A stretch of 64,000 bases of DNA from Mucilaginibacter sp. OK283 (GCF_900110415.1 NZ_FODR01000002.1:496001-560000), one strand, 5' to 3'; positions 28,297 to 37,884 are shown, numbered from the stretch's first letter. The notes: generated by a model from the sequence alone, not told the origin. A program made the numbers and translations.

Positions 28297-30696
28297 ATGG
28301 AATCTAACCAAAACGAACTTAATTATAATAATAAAAATTCGGACGAAGAGTCAGGATTGGACATAAAGGCTTTTTTTGCAAGTATTTTATCCAACTGGTA
28401 TTTCTATTTATTAAGCGTAATTGGATGCCTTGTTATAGCTTTTGCATTTGCCCGTTATTCAAATCCAAAATATAAGATAAGCAGTAAAATTATTATTGAC
28501 GATCAAAAAAATTCTCCAGGTGGTGCTGGTGCTTCAAGTATGATGGTGGATTTTTCTGACCTTTTTGACTTGCCAAGTAATACCGAAAACGAGATGGAAA
28601 TATTGCGTTCCAGAACGTTGATGGAAAATGTCGTAAAAGGACTTAATTTGAACGTTGTCGTATACAAAAGAGGATTTGTACGCAATGTGGAATTATATGA
28701 TGAAGCGCCGTTCGATGTAAAAGTAATACCTAAGGTTGACTCAATTTTGTTAAGTAAAAGTGATATTGATATTAAAGATAACGAAATTACTGTGAAGAAC
28801 AAGACGGCCGATACAACTATAACCGCCACATTTGACAAAGTAATATCGCTACCGCAATATGACCTAATATTTACCAAGAAGCCAGGTAAACTCGTAGATG
28901 CTGATGGTTATTCAATCAGCGTGGTGTCTGTGGACGCGAAAGTTGAAGATTTGTCTGCTGATTTTGATGTTGAGATGACGGATAAAAAAAGTACCGCTCT
29001 TAATTTAACTTTTGACTATGCAAATCCCAAGAAAGGAGAAGTTATTCTGCAACGAATGATGGATTTGTACCTTAAGATCAACCTTGAAAATAAAATTCAG
29101 ATTGCGGACAGTACATTGAAATTTGTGGATGAGCGGTTGAAACTGGTGAGCACACAACTTTCTGATGTTGAGGGTAACCTGGAGCAGTTTAAACAAAATA
29201 ACAATCTTGCGGATATTAGTGAGCAAGCAAAGGTGTTGGTTGGAGATGCGTCTGCTGCTATGAAGCAACAAAATGATATTGACATACAATTATCAATTAT
29301 CAACGATATAGATAAATATTTGGCCGACCCACGGAACAAAAGAATTATACCAAGCGCACTCACCGTACCAGATCCTGTGTTTGCCGACGCAATTGGTAAA
29401 TACAACGAGTTGTTAGTTGAACGCGACAAATTAAGCATTTCAATTAAGGATTCCAATCCGTTAATTAAAAATATGGATGATCAAATTGCTAATGCAAGGC
29501 TTGCCCTGGTAAAAAGCTTTGACTCCTATAAAAGGTCATTGACAATAACACGTAATGAATTAAAGACCAGAAATAATGGTTTTTCGGGAATGATTAAGGG
29601 TGTGCCTAAAAAGGAAAGGATATTTCTTGATTATTCCAGGCAACAAAACTTAAAAGAGCAACTTTACCTGTTTTTGCTGCAAAAAAAGGAAGAGACGGCT
29701 ATTTCTAAAACTTCAACAATATCTACCGCTCGCATTATAGACAAAGCCAAAAGTGATTATTTGCCATATAAACCCAACAAGAAATTGATTTATTTAGTTG
29801 GCGCAGTTTTTGGTTTATTATTACCATGGGGGTATATATATGGCAAAGAGCTTTTGAATATAAGAATCCTTAACAAAGAGGATATATATAAAAATAGTCC
29901 ACTTTCCATCGTTGGCGAAATTGGTAACAACAAGGAAGAGGTTTCATTGGTTGTAACAAATAATTCCCGATCGGTAGTATCAGAGCAATTTAGGGCGCTC
30001 AGAACCAATCTGCAGTTTATACTTAACCCCGATAAGCCAAATGTAATATTACTAACCTCAAGTATGAGTGGTGAAGGTAAATCGTTTATTACGCTTAATC
30101 TCGGAAGTACATTGGCCTTAGGGGGCAAAAAGGTTGTGTTAATTGAGTTGGACCTTCGTAAACCCAAACTGTCTGCAAACCTTGGGGCCGACCATAATGA
30201 CGGTTTCACCAACTATGCGGTATCCGCTAAAATGAAATATTCCTCTATTGTTAAGCCTTCGTATTTCTCAGAAGACTTGTCTTTAATATCGGCGGGCCCT
30301 ATTCCTCCAAATCCGTCTGAATTATTGTTAAGCAGCAAGCTTGACGAGTTAATTGAGAGTTTGAAACTGGAATATGACTATATCGTAATTGATAGCCCGC
30401 CTGTGGGTATGGTATCTGATGCCCTGTTGATTGAAAGGTTTGCAGATATAACGCTGTATGTTTTGCGCCAGGAATATACTTACAAATCACAGTTAAATAT
30501 AGTTAATGATTTGGCCAGTGAACGCAAATTAAAACGCCCTTACCTTGTAATTAATGATATTAAATCACGTAAAGGCGGTTATTATGGCTACGGCTATGGC
30601 TACGGTTATGGTTACGGCTATGGTTACGGCTATGGTTATATGGAAGATAAGAAGGAAAAGAAAAAGTCTTTTTTCAGTTTCCTGAATAGAAAATAA
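28297..30696 (+). CDS. wzc: Wzc-like polysaccharide co-polymerase / bacterial tyrosine kinase with Gly-Tyr tail
   Basis: 799 residues. Wzz-type domain with first membrane span near residues 32-52 (WYFYLLSVIGCLVIAFAFA), long periplasmic coiled part with the GNVR-like region, second span near 496-511 (LIYLVGAVFGLLLPWG), then the BY-kinase domain: Walker A SGEGKS at about 592, Walker A' LIELDLRKP at about 615, Walker B YIVIDSPP at about 695. It controls polymer length and export through autophosphorylation of C-terminal tyrosines. Here that cluster is a Gly-Tyr dipeptide run (residues about 762-780), followed by a basic KKEKKKS end. Confidence 0.88.
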   Translation: MESNQNELNYNNKNSDEESGLDIKAFFASILSNWYFYLLSVIGCLVIAFAFARYSNPKYKISSKIIIDDQKNSPGGAGASSMMVDFSDLFDLPSNTENEMEILRSRTLMENVVKGLNLNVVVYKRGFVRNVELYDEAPFDVKVIPKVDSILLSKSDIDIKDNEITVKNKTADTTITATFDKVISLPQYDLIFTKKPGKLVDADGYSISVVSVDAKVEDLSADFDVEMTDKKSTALNLTFDYANPKKGEVILQRMMDLYLKINLENKIQIADSTLKFVDERLKLVSTQLSDVEGNLEQFKQNNNLADISEQAKVLVGDASAAMKQQNDIDIQLSIINDIDKYLADPRNKRIIPSALTVPDPVFADAIGKYNELLVERDKLSISIKDSNPLIKNMDDQIANARLALVKSFDSYKRSLTITRNELKTRNNGFSGMIKGVPKKERIFLDYSRQQNLKEQLYLFLLQKKEETAISKTSTISTARIIDKAKSDYLPYKPNKKLIYLVGAVFGLLLPWGYIYGKELLNIRILNKEDIYKNSPLSIVGEIGNNKEEVSLVVTNNSRSVVSEQFRALRTNLQFILNPDKPNVILLTSSMSGEGKSFITLNLGSTLALGGKKVVLIELDLRKPKLSANLGADHNDGFTNYAVSAKMKYSSIVKPSYFSEDLSLISAGPIPPNPSELLLSSKLDELIESLKLEYDYIVIDSPPVGMVSDALLIERFADITLYVLRQEYTYKSQLNIVNDLASERKLKRPYLVINDIKSRKGGYYGYGYGYGYGYGYGYGYGYMEDKKEKKKSFFSFLNRK
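30580..30639 (+). repeat. Gly-Tyr codon repeat in wzc
   Basis: Two Tyr codons followed by nine Gly-Tyr codon pairs. Third positions alternate between c and t (ggc/ggt, tac/tat), so the protein repeat is strict while the DNA is not a perfect 6-bp repeat. Eleven tyrosines fall within 20 residues. Confidence 0.9.
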
Positions 30697-30780
30697 CAAG
30701 GTTTGTTATCAGATGCACCCGATATAAGACATTATTGATAGGGTAAACAATATCTGATATTTTAGAATGGATATGCGATT

Positions 30781-31470
30781 ATGAAATATGCATTAAAAAA
30801 GGTTTTGAGATCGTGGTTTTTATATCAAGCCTTTCAATATTTCTCAAATTGTAGAAAATACTCAAAGCGAGGAACAAAAATTGGATTCAGAACCCGCTTT
30901 GAGAAGGTAAATCTCGAAAGTTACATTTTCTTAGAAGACAACGTTGCTATAAAAAGTTCATCAATAGGGTCGCATACTTACATCGGCATAAACTCCTCTG
31001 TATTTTTTGCAACTATCGGAAAGTTTTGCTCTATAGGGCGTAATGTTGAAATTGGGCTTGGTATACATCCAATTGATCATGTTTCAATTCATCCTGCTTT
31101 TTACTCTAATGACAAGCATTTCAAGTGTTTTTCTAAAGAACAGCAGTTTTCCGAAGAGTTTAAATCCATTTTAATTGGGAACGATGTATGGATAGGTAAT
31201 GGAGCAAGAATACTTGGCGGTGTAACTATCGGGGATGGAGCGGTAATTGCTGCCGGGAGTATTGTCACAAAGGATGTAAAAAGCTATGAGGTAGTTGGTG
31301 GTATCCCGGCTAAATCAATAAAATTCAGGTTTGACGATCTTACTGCGCAAGAATTACAGGCTACTAAATGGTGGGATAATAGTGAGGAGTGGTTTGAAAC
31401 TAATTATAAGTTTTTTAATGATCCTGCCACGTTTAAGCGGGAAACAAATTTTATAAAAAACAAGGTTTAG
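30781..31470 (+). CDS. CatB/WbbJ-type O-acetyltransferase (left-handed beta-helix)
   Basis: 229 residues. Hexapeptide repeats (IGFRTRFEKVNLES, AIKSSSIGSHTYIGINSS, IGKFCSIGRNVEIG) with the active-site His region IHPIDHVSIHPAFYS, then ILIGNDVWIGNGARILGGVTIGDGAVIAAGSIVTKDV and the GGIPAKSIKFRF end. It would acetylate a sugar hydroxyl in the EPS unit using acetyl-CoA. Acceptor unknown. Five bases before the polymerase gene. Confidence 0.8.
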   Translation: MKYALKKVLRSWFLYQAFQYFSNCRKYSKRGTKIGFRTRFEKVNLESYIFLEDNVAIKSSSIGSHTYIGINSSVFFATIGKFCSIGRNVEIGLGIHPIDHVSIHPAFYSNDKHFKCFSKEQQFSEEFKSILIGNDVWIGNGARILGGVTIGDGAVIAAGSIVTKDVKSYEVVGGIPAKSIKFRFDDLTAQELQATKWWDNSEEWFETNYKFFNDPATFKRETNFIKNKV

Positions 31471-31475
31471 CAAAA

Positions 31476-32762
31476 ATGAAAGCTAAGGATTTCTTTAATT
31501 TTATTTCGGTATTACTGCTTGTTCTTACGTCTGCCGTGCCATTTTTTATGGCGCAGGTGCAGTATATATTTATAGGATTGGGGATCGCATTGCTGAATTT
31601 GATGATTAATTATAACAAATGGTTCGATCTGAAATTCTGGTTTTTTATAGCAGCCATTTTCTTGTGTCAAATGGTTCAGGGGTATACCAATGATCAAATT
31701 TTTATTTCTACATATCTTGGAATGATACTGAGGTTTGTTTGGATATATCTAATTATTAAATCGTCGAAATTAAATTATCTTAGATATTACGTTAAGATAA
31801 TGTATTTCTTTTCTGTGGTAAGTTTGTTCTTTTATGTATCGATGGTTGCCTTACCGGATTTGAAATCGGTTTATCATTCCTTGTCGGCACCGTTTAACTT
31901 TTATTTATTTCCGGTTTCAATTGATGATCTTTCCGATCTTCAAAATTTCCACATCATTATTTATAATTTTCACGGCTATGATTATGCTTCGCAATCAAAT
32001 GCGGCGTTGGCCCAAATCAGGAATTGCGGCCCTTTTTGGGAACCGGGAGTTTTTTCGGGGTTTTTGATCATTGCTCTTGCGTTTCTATTTTTCTCTGAAG
32101 GTACTGTAAGAAATAAAAGAGGATATATTTTTATTATAGCGTTAATAACAACCTTTAGCACCACTGGTTACCTGGCTTTGATAATTTCTGTAGCACTTTA
32201 TAATAAAGAGTATATAAAGAAATATAAAATTATTTTAGTACCACTATTAGTTGCAAGCAGTTATTACGCATTTTTCAATATTGCATTTCTTAGTAATAAA
32301 ATCTCTGACCAATCTAAACAATTGGATCAAGATAAATCAAGATTTGGTAGTGCTCTGCGGGATCTGGCCTTTTTTATACAAAATCCGCTTTGGGGAGAAG
32401 GCAGGAATGCAGATTCGGCTTACGGACGCGCTATTTCCGGCGACGACGTTGAAACAAATAACGGAATAACAAGTGCGCTCGCCGGATTGGGTGCGGTGTA
32501 TTTTATCATTTTCTCTGGTATGGTTATATATTCTTTTAAACGATTAGGGAATAATATAAATGAAAAGAATGTTTCCTGGGTACTCTACCTCGTCTTCCTG
32601 ATTATATCGTTCTCCGAGGTATATTTTGTAATTCCATTTTTTATGAGTTTAAGCTTTTTATATGTAATTGCCGATACTAAATATCAGATAGGAGTTAAAA
32701 GAATAGTTCCCAAAAAAAAGATTTGGGAAACCTATAACTTAGATACACGTCAACTGCAGTAA
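31476..32762 (+). CDS. Wzy-like O-antigen/EPS polymerase
   Basis: 428 residues, about 10-12 hydrophobic segments (for example FISVLLLVLTSAVPFFMAQVQYIFIG at the N-terminus), with one large external loop around residues 130-200. Contains NCGPFWEPGVFSGFLIIALAF, similar to the 'f-EPg-fa--l' motif common in O-antigen-ligase/polymerase (Wzy_C-type) proteins. Strongly AT-rich, as expected for such genes. Likely joins EPS repeat units in the periplasm. Confidence 0.7.
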   Translation: MKAKDFFNFISVLLLVLTSAVPFFMAQVQYIFIGLGIALLNLMINYNKWFDLKFWFFIAAIFLCQMVQGYTNDQIFISTYLGMILRFVWIYLIIKSSKLNYLRYYVKIMYFFSVVSLFFYVSMVALPDLKSVYHSLSAPFNFYLFPVSIDDLSDLQNFHIIIYNFHGYDYASQSNAALAQIRNCGPFWEPGVFSGFLIIALAFLFFSEGTVRNKRGYIFIIALITTFSTTGYLALIISVALYNKEYIKKYKIILVPLLVASSYYAFFNIAFLSNKISDQSKQLDQDKSRFGSALRDLAFFIQNPLWGEGRNADSAYGRAISGDDVETNNGITSALAGLGAVYFIIFSGMVIYSFKRLGNNINEKNVSWVLYLVFLIISFSEVYFVIPFFMSLSFLYVIADTKYQIGVKRIVPKKKIWETYNLDTRQLQ

Positions 32763-32804
32763 TGCATTATTAACTGAGTTTAAGTAACATTAAATTTGAA
32801 AAAT

Positions 32805-33671
32805 ATGAAAGTCGCCCTTATTGTCCCAACCTTTAACCGTAGTAAAATATTATCAGACTTTATTGAAATTATAAAGGCTCAAACAGTACAGCCTGACCTT
32901 TTTATAATTGTTAACGATGGATCTACAGATGAAACCGGCAGCATATTGGCCCAAAATCCACAGGTTTTAGAGTTAAAAGGCGACGGTAATTTATGGTGGA
33001 CAGGGGCTGTTAACTTAGGGATTAAATACGTACTTGATAATCATCCAGATATTGATCACATTTTGCTTCAGAATGATGATGTTATATTGATGAATGACTG
33101 GCTGGAGAAAATAATTGTATTAGGTGGGCAAAATAAAGATACGCTGATAGGTTGCGCCGCTGTTGACTACCGGGATAAAGAATCAATTACTTATGCGGGT
33201 AAATACACGCACAAATGGTTTGCTTATAATAAATTTATATACCAGGGAAAAAAGATATCAGAAATTGACGTTAACCTTCCTATTTATCCTTTTGACCTTA
33301 TTGGCCGCGGAATTTTAATACCAATTACGGTATTTGAAAAGATCGGGCTTTTTGATGCCAAACATTTTAAGCACCGAGGAGATACTGAGTTGCCGCTAAG
33401 AGCAAAAAAAGCTGGATTTAGATTAATGTTATCATTTATACCGCTTGTTTATGATATGCCCGATAAAACTCATGGTGTTGATATTAAAACAAAATATACG
33501 CTAAAAGATCTAAAGCCATTCTTTTTTGATTTTAGGTCGTCTACCTATATAAAATATAGGTTTTACTATTCAAAGATTGTGGCAGATAACCCAATTCAAT
33601 TTTTAACCTTCTTTGGCTGTAGCTTAATGGCGCATTCAAGAAAGTTTTTAAAGAGATTTAAATTTATTTAA
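32805..33671 (+). CDS. Glycosyltransferase family 2
   Basis: 288 residues from ATG 32805 (a TTG at 32796 is the alternative). GT-A fold: MKVALIVPTFNRSKILSDFI, IVNDGSTDETGSIL, LQNDDVIL as the DxD-like motif (NDD), GRGILIPITVFEKIGLFDAKHFKHRGD. Resembles the rhamnosyltransferase-like GT2 branch. Adds one sugar to the lipid-linked EPS unit in the cytosol. It is the only clear GT2 in the locus. Confidence 0.8.
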   Translation: MKVALIVPTFNRSKILSDFIEIIKAQTVQPDLFIIVNDGSTDETGSILAQNPQVLELKGDGNLWWTGAVNLGIKYVLDNHPDIDHILLQNDDVILMNDWLEKIIVLGGQNKDTLIGCAAVDYRDKESITYAGKYTHKWFAYNKFIYQGKKISEIDVNLPIYPFDLIGRGILIPITVFEKIGLFDAKHFKHRGDTELPLRAKKAGFRLMLSFIPLVYDMPDKTHGVDIKTKYTLKDLKPFFFDFRSSTYIKYRFYYSKIVADNPIQFLTFFGCSLMAHSRKFLKRFKFI

Positions 33672-33739
33672 AATGGTGATATAATTATATACACAACAAA
33701 ATAGATCAGTAAACCCTTCTTAGTTACTTAATTAAGCAT

Positions 33740-35200
33740 ATGTTATTTAATTCTATAGAATTTGTATTATTCCTGATAGTTGTTCTTGTTGTTTATAATT
33801 TTCTTTCCCAAAAAGGCCGATTAATATTTTTATTATTAGCAAGCTGTTTTTTTTACTCGTGTTGGAATTTTAAATATCTTTTTTTAATTGCGTTTACTTC
33901 GGTATCCAGTTATACTATAGCATTATTGATTGTTGATGAAAAATTCAAGAAATACAGGGCATTATTATTGTCTATCTGCATCATTATCAATTTAGCGATA
34001 CTTTTCTTTTTTAAGTACTTTAATTTTTTTAACAAAACCATAAGCCAGATATCAGCCTTATTAGGAGGTAGTTACCATTTCTCGATGCTTAACTTTCTGC
34101 TGCCGGTAGGTATTTCATTTTATACATTTGAGTGTTTCAGTTACGTAATAGATGTTTACAGGGGTTCATTAAAGCCCGAAAAAAGCATACTCAGATTTTT
34201 TCTGTTTGTTACTTATTTCCCTAAGCTTGTAGCAGGGCCAATTGTTAGATCTGACCATATTTTACCTCAACTACGTGTATTCAAAAACTTTAAAGAGGAG
34301 AATTTTAGAAAAGGCCTTACACTGATCCTCTGGGGATTGTTTAAGAAAATGGTTATTGCGGATAGGCTCGCGATATCGGTAAACCACGTTTATAATAACG
34401 TTAAGGGAGCATCATCGCTATCATTAATTATAGCTACAATATTTTTTACCTATCAAATATATTGCGATTTTTCGGGGTATTCCGATATTGCAATAGGTGT
34501 ATCAAAATTGCTTGGGATTGATTTGATGGAAAATTTTAGACGCCCATACTTTTCAAAAACGGTTACTGAGTTTTGGCGGCGCTGGCACATATCTTTATCA
34601 AGCTGGTTTAGGGATTATTTGTATATTCCATTGGGTGGCAGCCGCGTGTCGGTAGGCCGGTGGGTATTTAACAGCATATTTGTTTTTTTAATAAGCGGTT
34701 TGTGGCATGGCGCTAATTATACTTTTTTAATTTGGGGAGGCATCCATGGAGTTATGATAGTAGTTGAGAAATTTTACTATGGTAAAAACATCAGCAAAAT
34801 AAAAAGCGGTGTAACACCTGCCAATATTGTTAGGTGGGCCATCACTTACTTTGTGGTAATGGTAGGTTGGATATTTTTTAGGGCTAATACGCTGCACGAT
34901 TCAATTGCGATCATACGTAAAATTGTTGATTTCGGAAACTTTGGCAACGACGTTAAGGCTATTTTTACCCAGGGTGGTGCGGAAGGTTTACTGGGTTTGA
35001 ATTTTTACGATTTCATATTGGCTGTTTTATTTCCGCTTATACTGGTTTCAATCAATTTTAAAGTTCGTAAAAGCGGCTTGGTTAATTATGTGTATGAACA
35101 AAGCACCTTTAAAAGATGGTCCCTATATCTTTTGGCAACGTTTATAATATTTTGGTTTGGCAAATTTGGTGTTAACGAATTCATTTATTTCCAGTTTTAG
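33740..35200 (+). CDS. MBOAT-family O-acyltransferase (AlgI/DltB-like)
   Basis: 486 residues, about 10-12 membrane spans. Conserved blocks: LLPVGISFYTFECFSYVIDVYRG, TYFPKLVAGPIVR, CDFSGYSDIAIGVSKLLGI, FWRRWHISLSSWFRDYLYIPLGGSR and SGLWHGANYTFLIWGGIHG with the catalytic His. It carries acyl (usually acetyl) groups across the membrane for transfer to a polymer. The next gene, starting after one base, is its periplasmic partner. Confidence 0.9.
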   Translation: MLFNSIEFVLFLIVVLVVYNFLSQKGRLIFLLLASCFFYSCWNFKYLFLIAFTSVSSYTIALLIVDEKFKKYRALLLSICIIINLAILFFFKYFNFFNKTISQISALLGGSYHFSMLNFLLPVGISFYTFECFSYVIDVYRGSLKPEKSILRFFLFVTYFPKLVAGPIVRSDHILPQLRVFKNFKEENFRKGLTLILWGLFKKMVIADRLAISVNHVYNNVKGASSLSLIIATIFFTYQIYCDFSGYSDIAIGVSKLLGIDLMENFRRPYFSKTVTEFWRRWHISLSSWFRDYLYIPLGGSRVSVGRWVFNSIFVFLISGLWHGANYTFLIWGGIHGVMIVVEKFYYGKNISKIKSGVTPANIVRWAITYFVVMVGWIFFRANTLHDSIAIIRKIVDFGNFGNDVKAIFTQGGAEGLLGLNFYDFILAVLFPLILVSINFKVRKSGLVNYVYEQSTFKRWSLYLLATFIIFWFGKFGVNEFIYFQF

Positions 35201-35201
35201 T

Positions 35202-36179
35202 ATGAAATATAATGTATATACAAAATCATTAATATTTGTTGTAGCCGTTGTTGGCATATGTACATTATTAAATTACGTCATCCCTGCCCCGGCTATCAAG
35301 ATAGAGCGCGAAAGATTTGCCGAATTTGAAAGGGTTAAAGACAGCGTTCAATCGTTAACTCTCGGACGGTCACACGGTGGTGCTGTGATATATGATTATT
35401 GGGATTGTAAAGGCGAAAATTTTTCTATTGGCGGTAGGGACATAGCATCAATAAAATATTTGCTCGAATACTATGTTCCGCAAATGCCCCATATAAAAGA
35501 AGTACTCATCTCCATGTCCTACTCTTCGTTATACTATGATAATGAAGCTTTATCAAATGGAAACTTGAATGATGCGCGTAAGTCACTCTATGCTTCTGTC
35601 CCTACATTTAAGTTAATATCTGCTGACGACTACAATAATTTGATATTTGGAAAACTAATGGCATTTACGAGGGCTGATCATGGTTTTACCGAAATTAAGT
35701 TATTGGCTAAAACGTTGCACGATAAAAAAAACAGGAAAAAAACAGGAAAAGATGAGGCAGAGGAGAAGTTAGATTCCACCCAAATTATAAAATCGGCGCC
35801 TGTGCAGGCATTTGACCATAGTAAGGATCGTAATATAGCTTTGATGTACAATCCTAAGATTATATCAAAGAGTTTAGAAGACCTGGAAAGCATAATTGTT
35901 TTTTTGAAAGCTCATCATGTTAGATGTATCTTTTTTACACCACCGTTTTACAAAGATTATACAGCCAATACTCCGCCATCTGATATTAACGAAATGCGTA
36001 GTAATGTTTATAGATTTGTAAAGAAATATGGAGTAGAGTATTATGACTATTCGCAGTATGCCGACATTTCAAATAATGTGAATTTTTATATGAACGCCGA
36101 CCATATGAATGCCGCAGGTAAAGAAAAATTTACCAAGCTTTTGCTTGCAAAAATTAGAAATATTAAACACGTAAATTGA
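35202..36179 (+). CDS. SGNH/AlgJ-like partner of the MBOAT transferase
   Basis: 325 residues from ATG 35202 (the longer frame starts inside the MBOAT gene). One N-terminal span (LIFVVAVVGICTLLNYV), then SLTLGRSHGG with Ser 57 as the likely nucleophile, and FYMNADHMNAAGKEKF near residues 295-309 holding the Asp/His pair. This layout matches DltD/AlgJ/AlgX-like proteins that move the acyl group onto the exported polymer. Weak overall similarity, so judged mainly by motif order and position. Confidence 0.65.
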   Translation: MKYNVYTKSLIFVVAVVGICTLLNYVIPAPAIKIERERFAEFERVKDSVQSLTLGRSHGGAVIYDYWDCKGENFSIGGRDIASIKYLLEYYVPQMPHIKEVLISMSYSSLYYDNEALSNGNLNDARKSLYASVPTFKLISADDYNNLIFGKLMAFTRADHGFTEIKLLAKTLHDKKNRKKTGKDEAEEKLDSTQIIKSAPVQAFDHSKDRNIALMYNPKIISKSLEDLESIIVFLKAHHVRCIFFTPPFYKDYTANTPPSDINEMRSNVYRFVKKYGVEYYDYSQYADISNNVNFYMNADHMNAAGKEKFTKLLLAKIRNIKHVN

Positions 36180-36192
36180 TAATATAATAAAG

Positions 36193-36227
36193 AAATGTAG
36201 TAATAATTGCAATTATTACTACATTTT
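36193..36227 (+). terminator. 34-bp perfect palindrome ending the first EPS transcription unit
   Basis: 36193-36226 is its own reverse complement (centre between 36209 and 36210), AT-rich, ending in a TTTT run, 14 bases after the SGNH gene. Confidence 0.7.
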
Positions 36228-36261
36228 GAACGAAATGACTGAATAAGTTATATAATTTTAT

Positions 36262-36269
36262 TAGATTTG
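36262..36269 (+). promoter_or_regulatory. Possible -7 box for the DUF115-CMP-sugar unit
   Basis: TAGATTTG matches TAnnTTTG exactly and lies 36 bases before the ATG at 36305, just after a terminator. No TTTG is found at the proper distance upstream, so this is tentative. Confidence 0.35.
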
Positions 36270-36304
36270 TTGATGGGGTTTTTACGCATCAAAAGACATT
36301 TACC

Positions 36305-37138
36305 ATGAGCCGCTGGCAGTATATAAAAAATATGAAACTTAGTGAACTCTCTTTGAAAAGAGTTCAGAAGATTATTTATAATCGTTTAAGTTATATCCCT
36401 CACCTACTGGCTTGGAACAGCAATAGCGACTTTGTAGAAAAAAACAAAGAAGGTATTGAAAAATACCATAATTTGTACAAAGGACAACGTTGTTTTGTTG
36501 TTGCAAACGGGCCAAGCCTTAAATTAACAGATACCGGGCGCCTTACTAACGAACTTACATTTGGCATGAACCGCATTTTTTTATCGGGTTTTAAGCCAAC
36601 GTTTTTGGTTGTAGGTGATATGGAAACTATGCTGATACAATTCCCCGAAGATTTTTCAAACTACCCAGGTGTAAGGTTTTACAATTGGAAAGCACGCAAC
36701 ATTTATAAAAAAGTGAAAGATATACTTTTTTTAAATATGAGCTATAAACTTCAATTTTCAAAAGATCTTACAAAATCATGTTGGGCCGGCCACAGCGTTA
36801 CCTACGTTTGTTTGCAACTCGCATATTATATGGGTTTTACTGAAGTTATCCTGATAGGTAAAGATCATAGCTATGTAGGGATGGGAACCCCGGGGCAATT
36901 TGTGAAAGCTGACGGTAAAACACAAAACCACTTTATTAAGGATTACTTTCCGGCAGGGAAAGGGTGGAAGATTCCAAATTACAAAGGCGAAGAGCTTGCT
37001 TATACCATTGCAAAAAAAGCCTTTGAAGATGATGGCCGCGTTATTTATGACGCAACAGTAGATGGAAAGTTGGATATTTTTGAGAAGAGGGATTACGACA
37101 CTTTTTTTAATGATGAGTTAACAGAAATAAAAAGGTAG
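36305..37138 (+). CDS. DUF115 (MptE/Maf-like) protein, first copy
   Basis: 277 residues. Seen: GQRCFVVANGPSLKLTDTGRL, TFGMNRIFLSGFKPTFLVVGD, SCWAGHSVTYVCLQLAYYMGFTEVILIGKDHSYVG: the DUF115 core with its Gly-rich NGPSL loop and the closing GxDHS motif. PF01973 members include archaeal MptE and the Maf proteins that glycosylate flagellin with CMP-nonulosonic acids. In an EPS locus next to a CMP-sugar synthetase it may be a CMP-sugar-dependent transferase (inference). Opens the second EPS unit. Confidence 0.65.
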   Translation: MSRWQYIKNMKLSELSLKRVQKIIYNRLSYIPHLLAWNSNSDFVEKNKEGIEKYHNLYKGQRCFVVANGPSLKLTDTGRLTNELTFGMNRIFLSGFKPTFLVVGDMETMLIQFPEDFSNYPGVRFYNWKARNIYKKVKDILFLNMSYKLQFSKDLTKSCWAGHSVTYVCLQLAYYMGFTEVILIGKDHSYVGMGTPGQFVKADGKTQNHFIKDYFPAGKGWKIPNYKGEELAYTIAKKAFEDDGRVIYDATVDGKLDIFEKRDYDTFFNDELTEIKR

Positions 37139-37185
37139 ATTTTAAAATTCAAACTTGTTAAAAATATTATTTATCAGAATTTGTA

Positions 37186-37884
37186 ATGAAATACGTAGCT
37201 GAAATTCCTGTTAGATTGGGAAGTAAAAGAGTTCCCAAAAAAAACTTAAGGCATATTCTTGGAAAGCCAATGGTTGGTTATGCGATAGACGCCTGTAAAC
37301 AATCTGAGTTTATTGATAGTGTTTACGTAAATTCTGAGGCAGATATCATGGAAAAGCTTTGTGCCGATTATGGTGTAAACTTCTATCGCCGTACGCCGGA
37401 ACTTGCCGAGGATCATATAGTACAAGATCAGTTTAACTACGATTTTTTGAGCAATATCGAAACAGAAAACCTGGTGATGGTTAATCCGGTGTCGCCGTTG
37501 GTAACGCCAAAGGATATTGATGACGCCATTAGGTTTTATGAAGAAAACCAACTGGATTGCTTAATATCCATCAGAGAAGAAAAATTACAGGCATTTTTTG
37601 ATCACCAGCCGTTAAATTTTAATGATCAGGCTTTGCTTCCGATGACTCAGAATTTAAAACCCGTACAATTATGCGCCTGGACAGTGTGTATTTGGAATGC
37701 AAAGAAATTTAAAGAACAATTTGAGGCAAAAGGCTACGCTGTTTTTGTGGGCAAATACGGTTTGTACCCTATTGATCCTATTCGTTCAATTAAAGTGAGT
37801 ACCGAGGAAGATTTTCAATTAGCTGAATTATATCTGTCGTTAAAAAATACAGCGGCCGAAAAAACAATAACATATTATGAGTAA
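37186..37884 (+). CDS. CMP-sugar synthetase, NeuA/PseF-like
   Basis: 232 residues, the size of the cytidylyltransferase domain alone. N-terminal nucleotide loop IPVRLGSKRVPKKNL (family pattern P-R-GSK-iP-KN), MVNPVSPLVTPKDIDDAI (the P-sP-r region) and C-terminal YPIDPIRSIKVSTEEDFQLAELY, matching the Asp-containing metal-binding end. It activates an acidic sugar with CTP. The sugar is unknown: neither NeuB nor KdsA is present nearby. Overlaps the next gene by eight bases. Confidence 0.8.
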   Translation: MKYVAEIPVRLGSKRVPKKNLRHILGKPMVGYAIDACKQSEFIDSVYVNSEADIMEKLCADYGVNFYRRTPELAEDHIVQDQFNYDFLSNIETENLVMVNPVSPLVTPKDIDDAIRFYEENQLDCLISIREEKLQAFFDHQPLNFNDQALLPMTQNLKPVQLCAWTVCIWNAKKFKEQFEAKGYAVFVGKYGLYPIDPIRSIKVSTEEDFQLAELYLSLKNTAAEKTITYYE

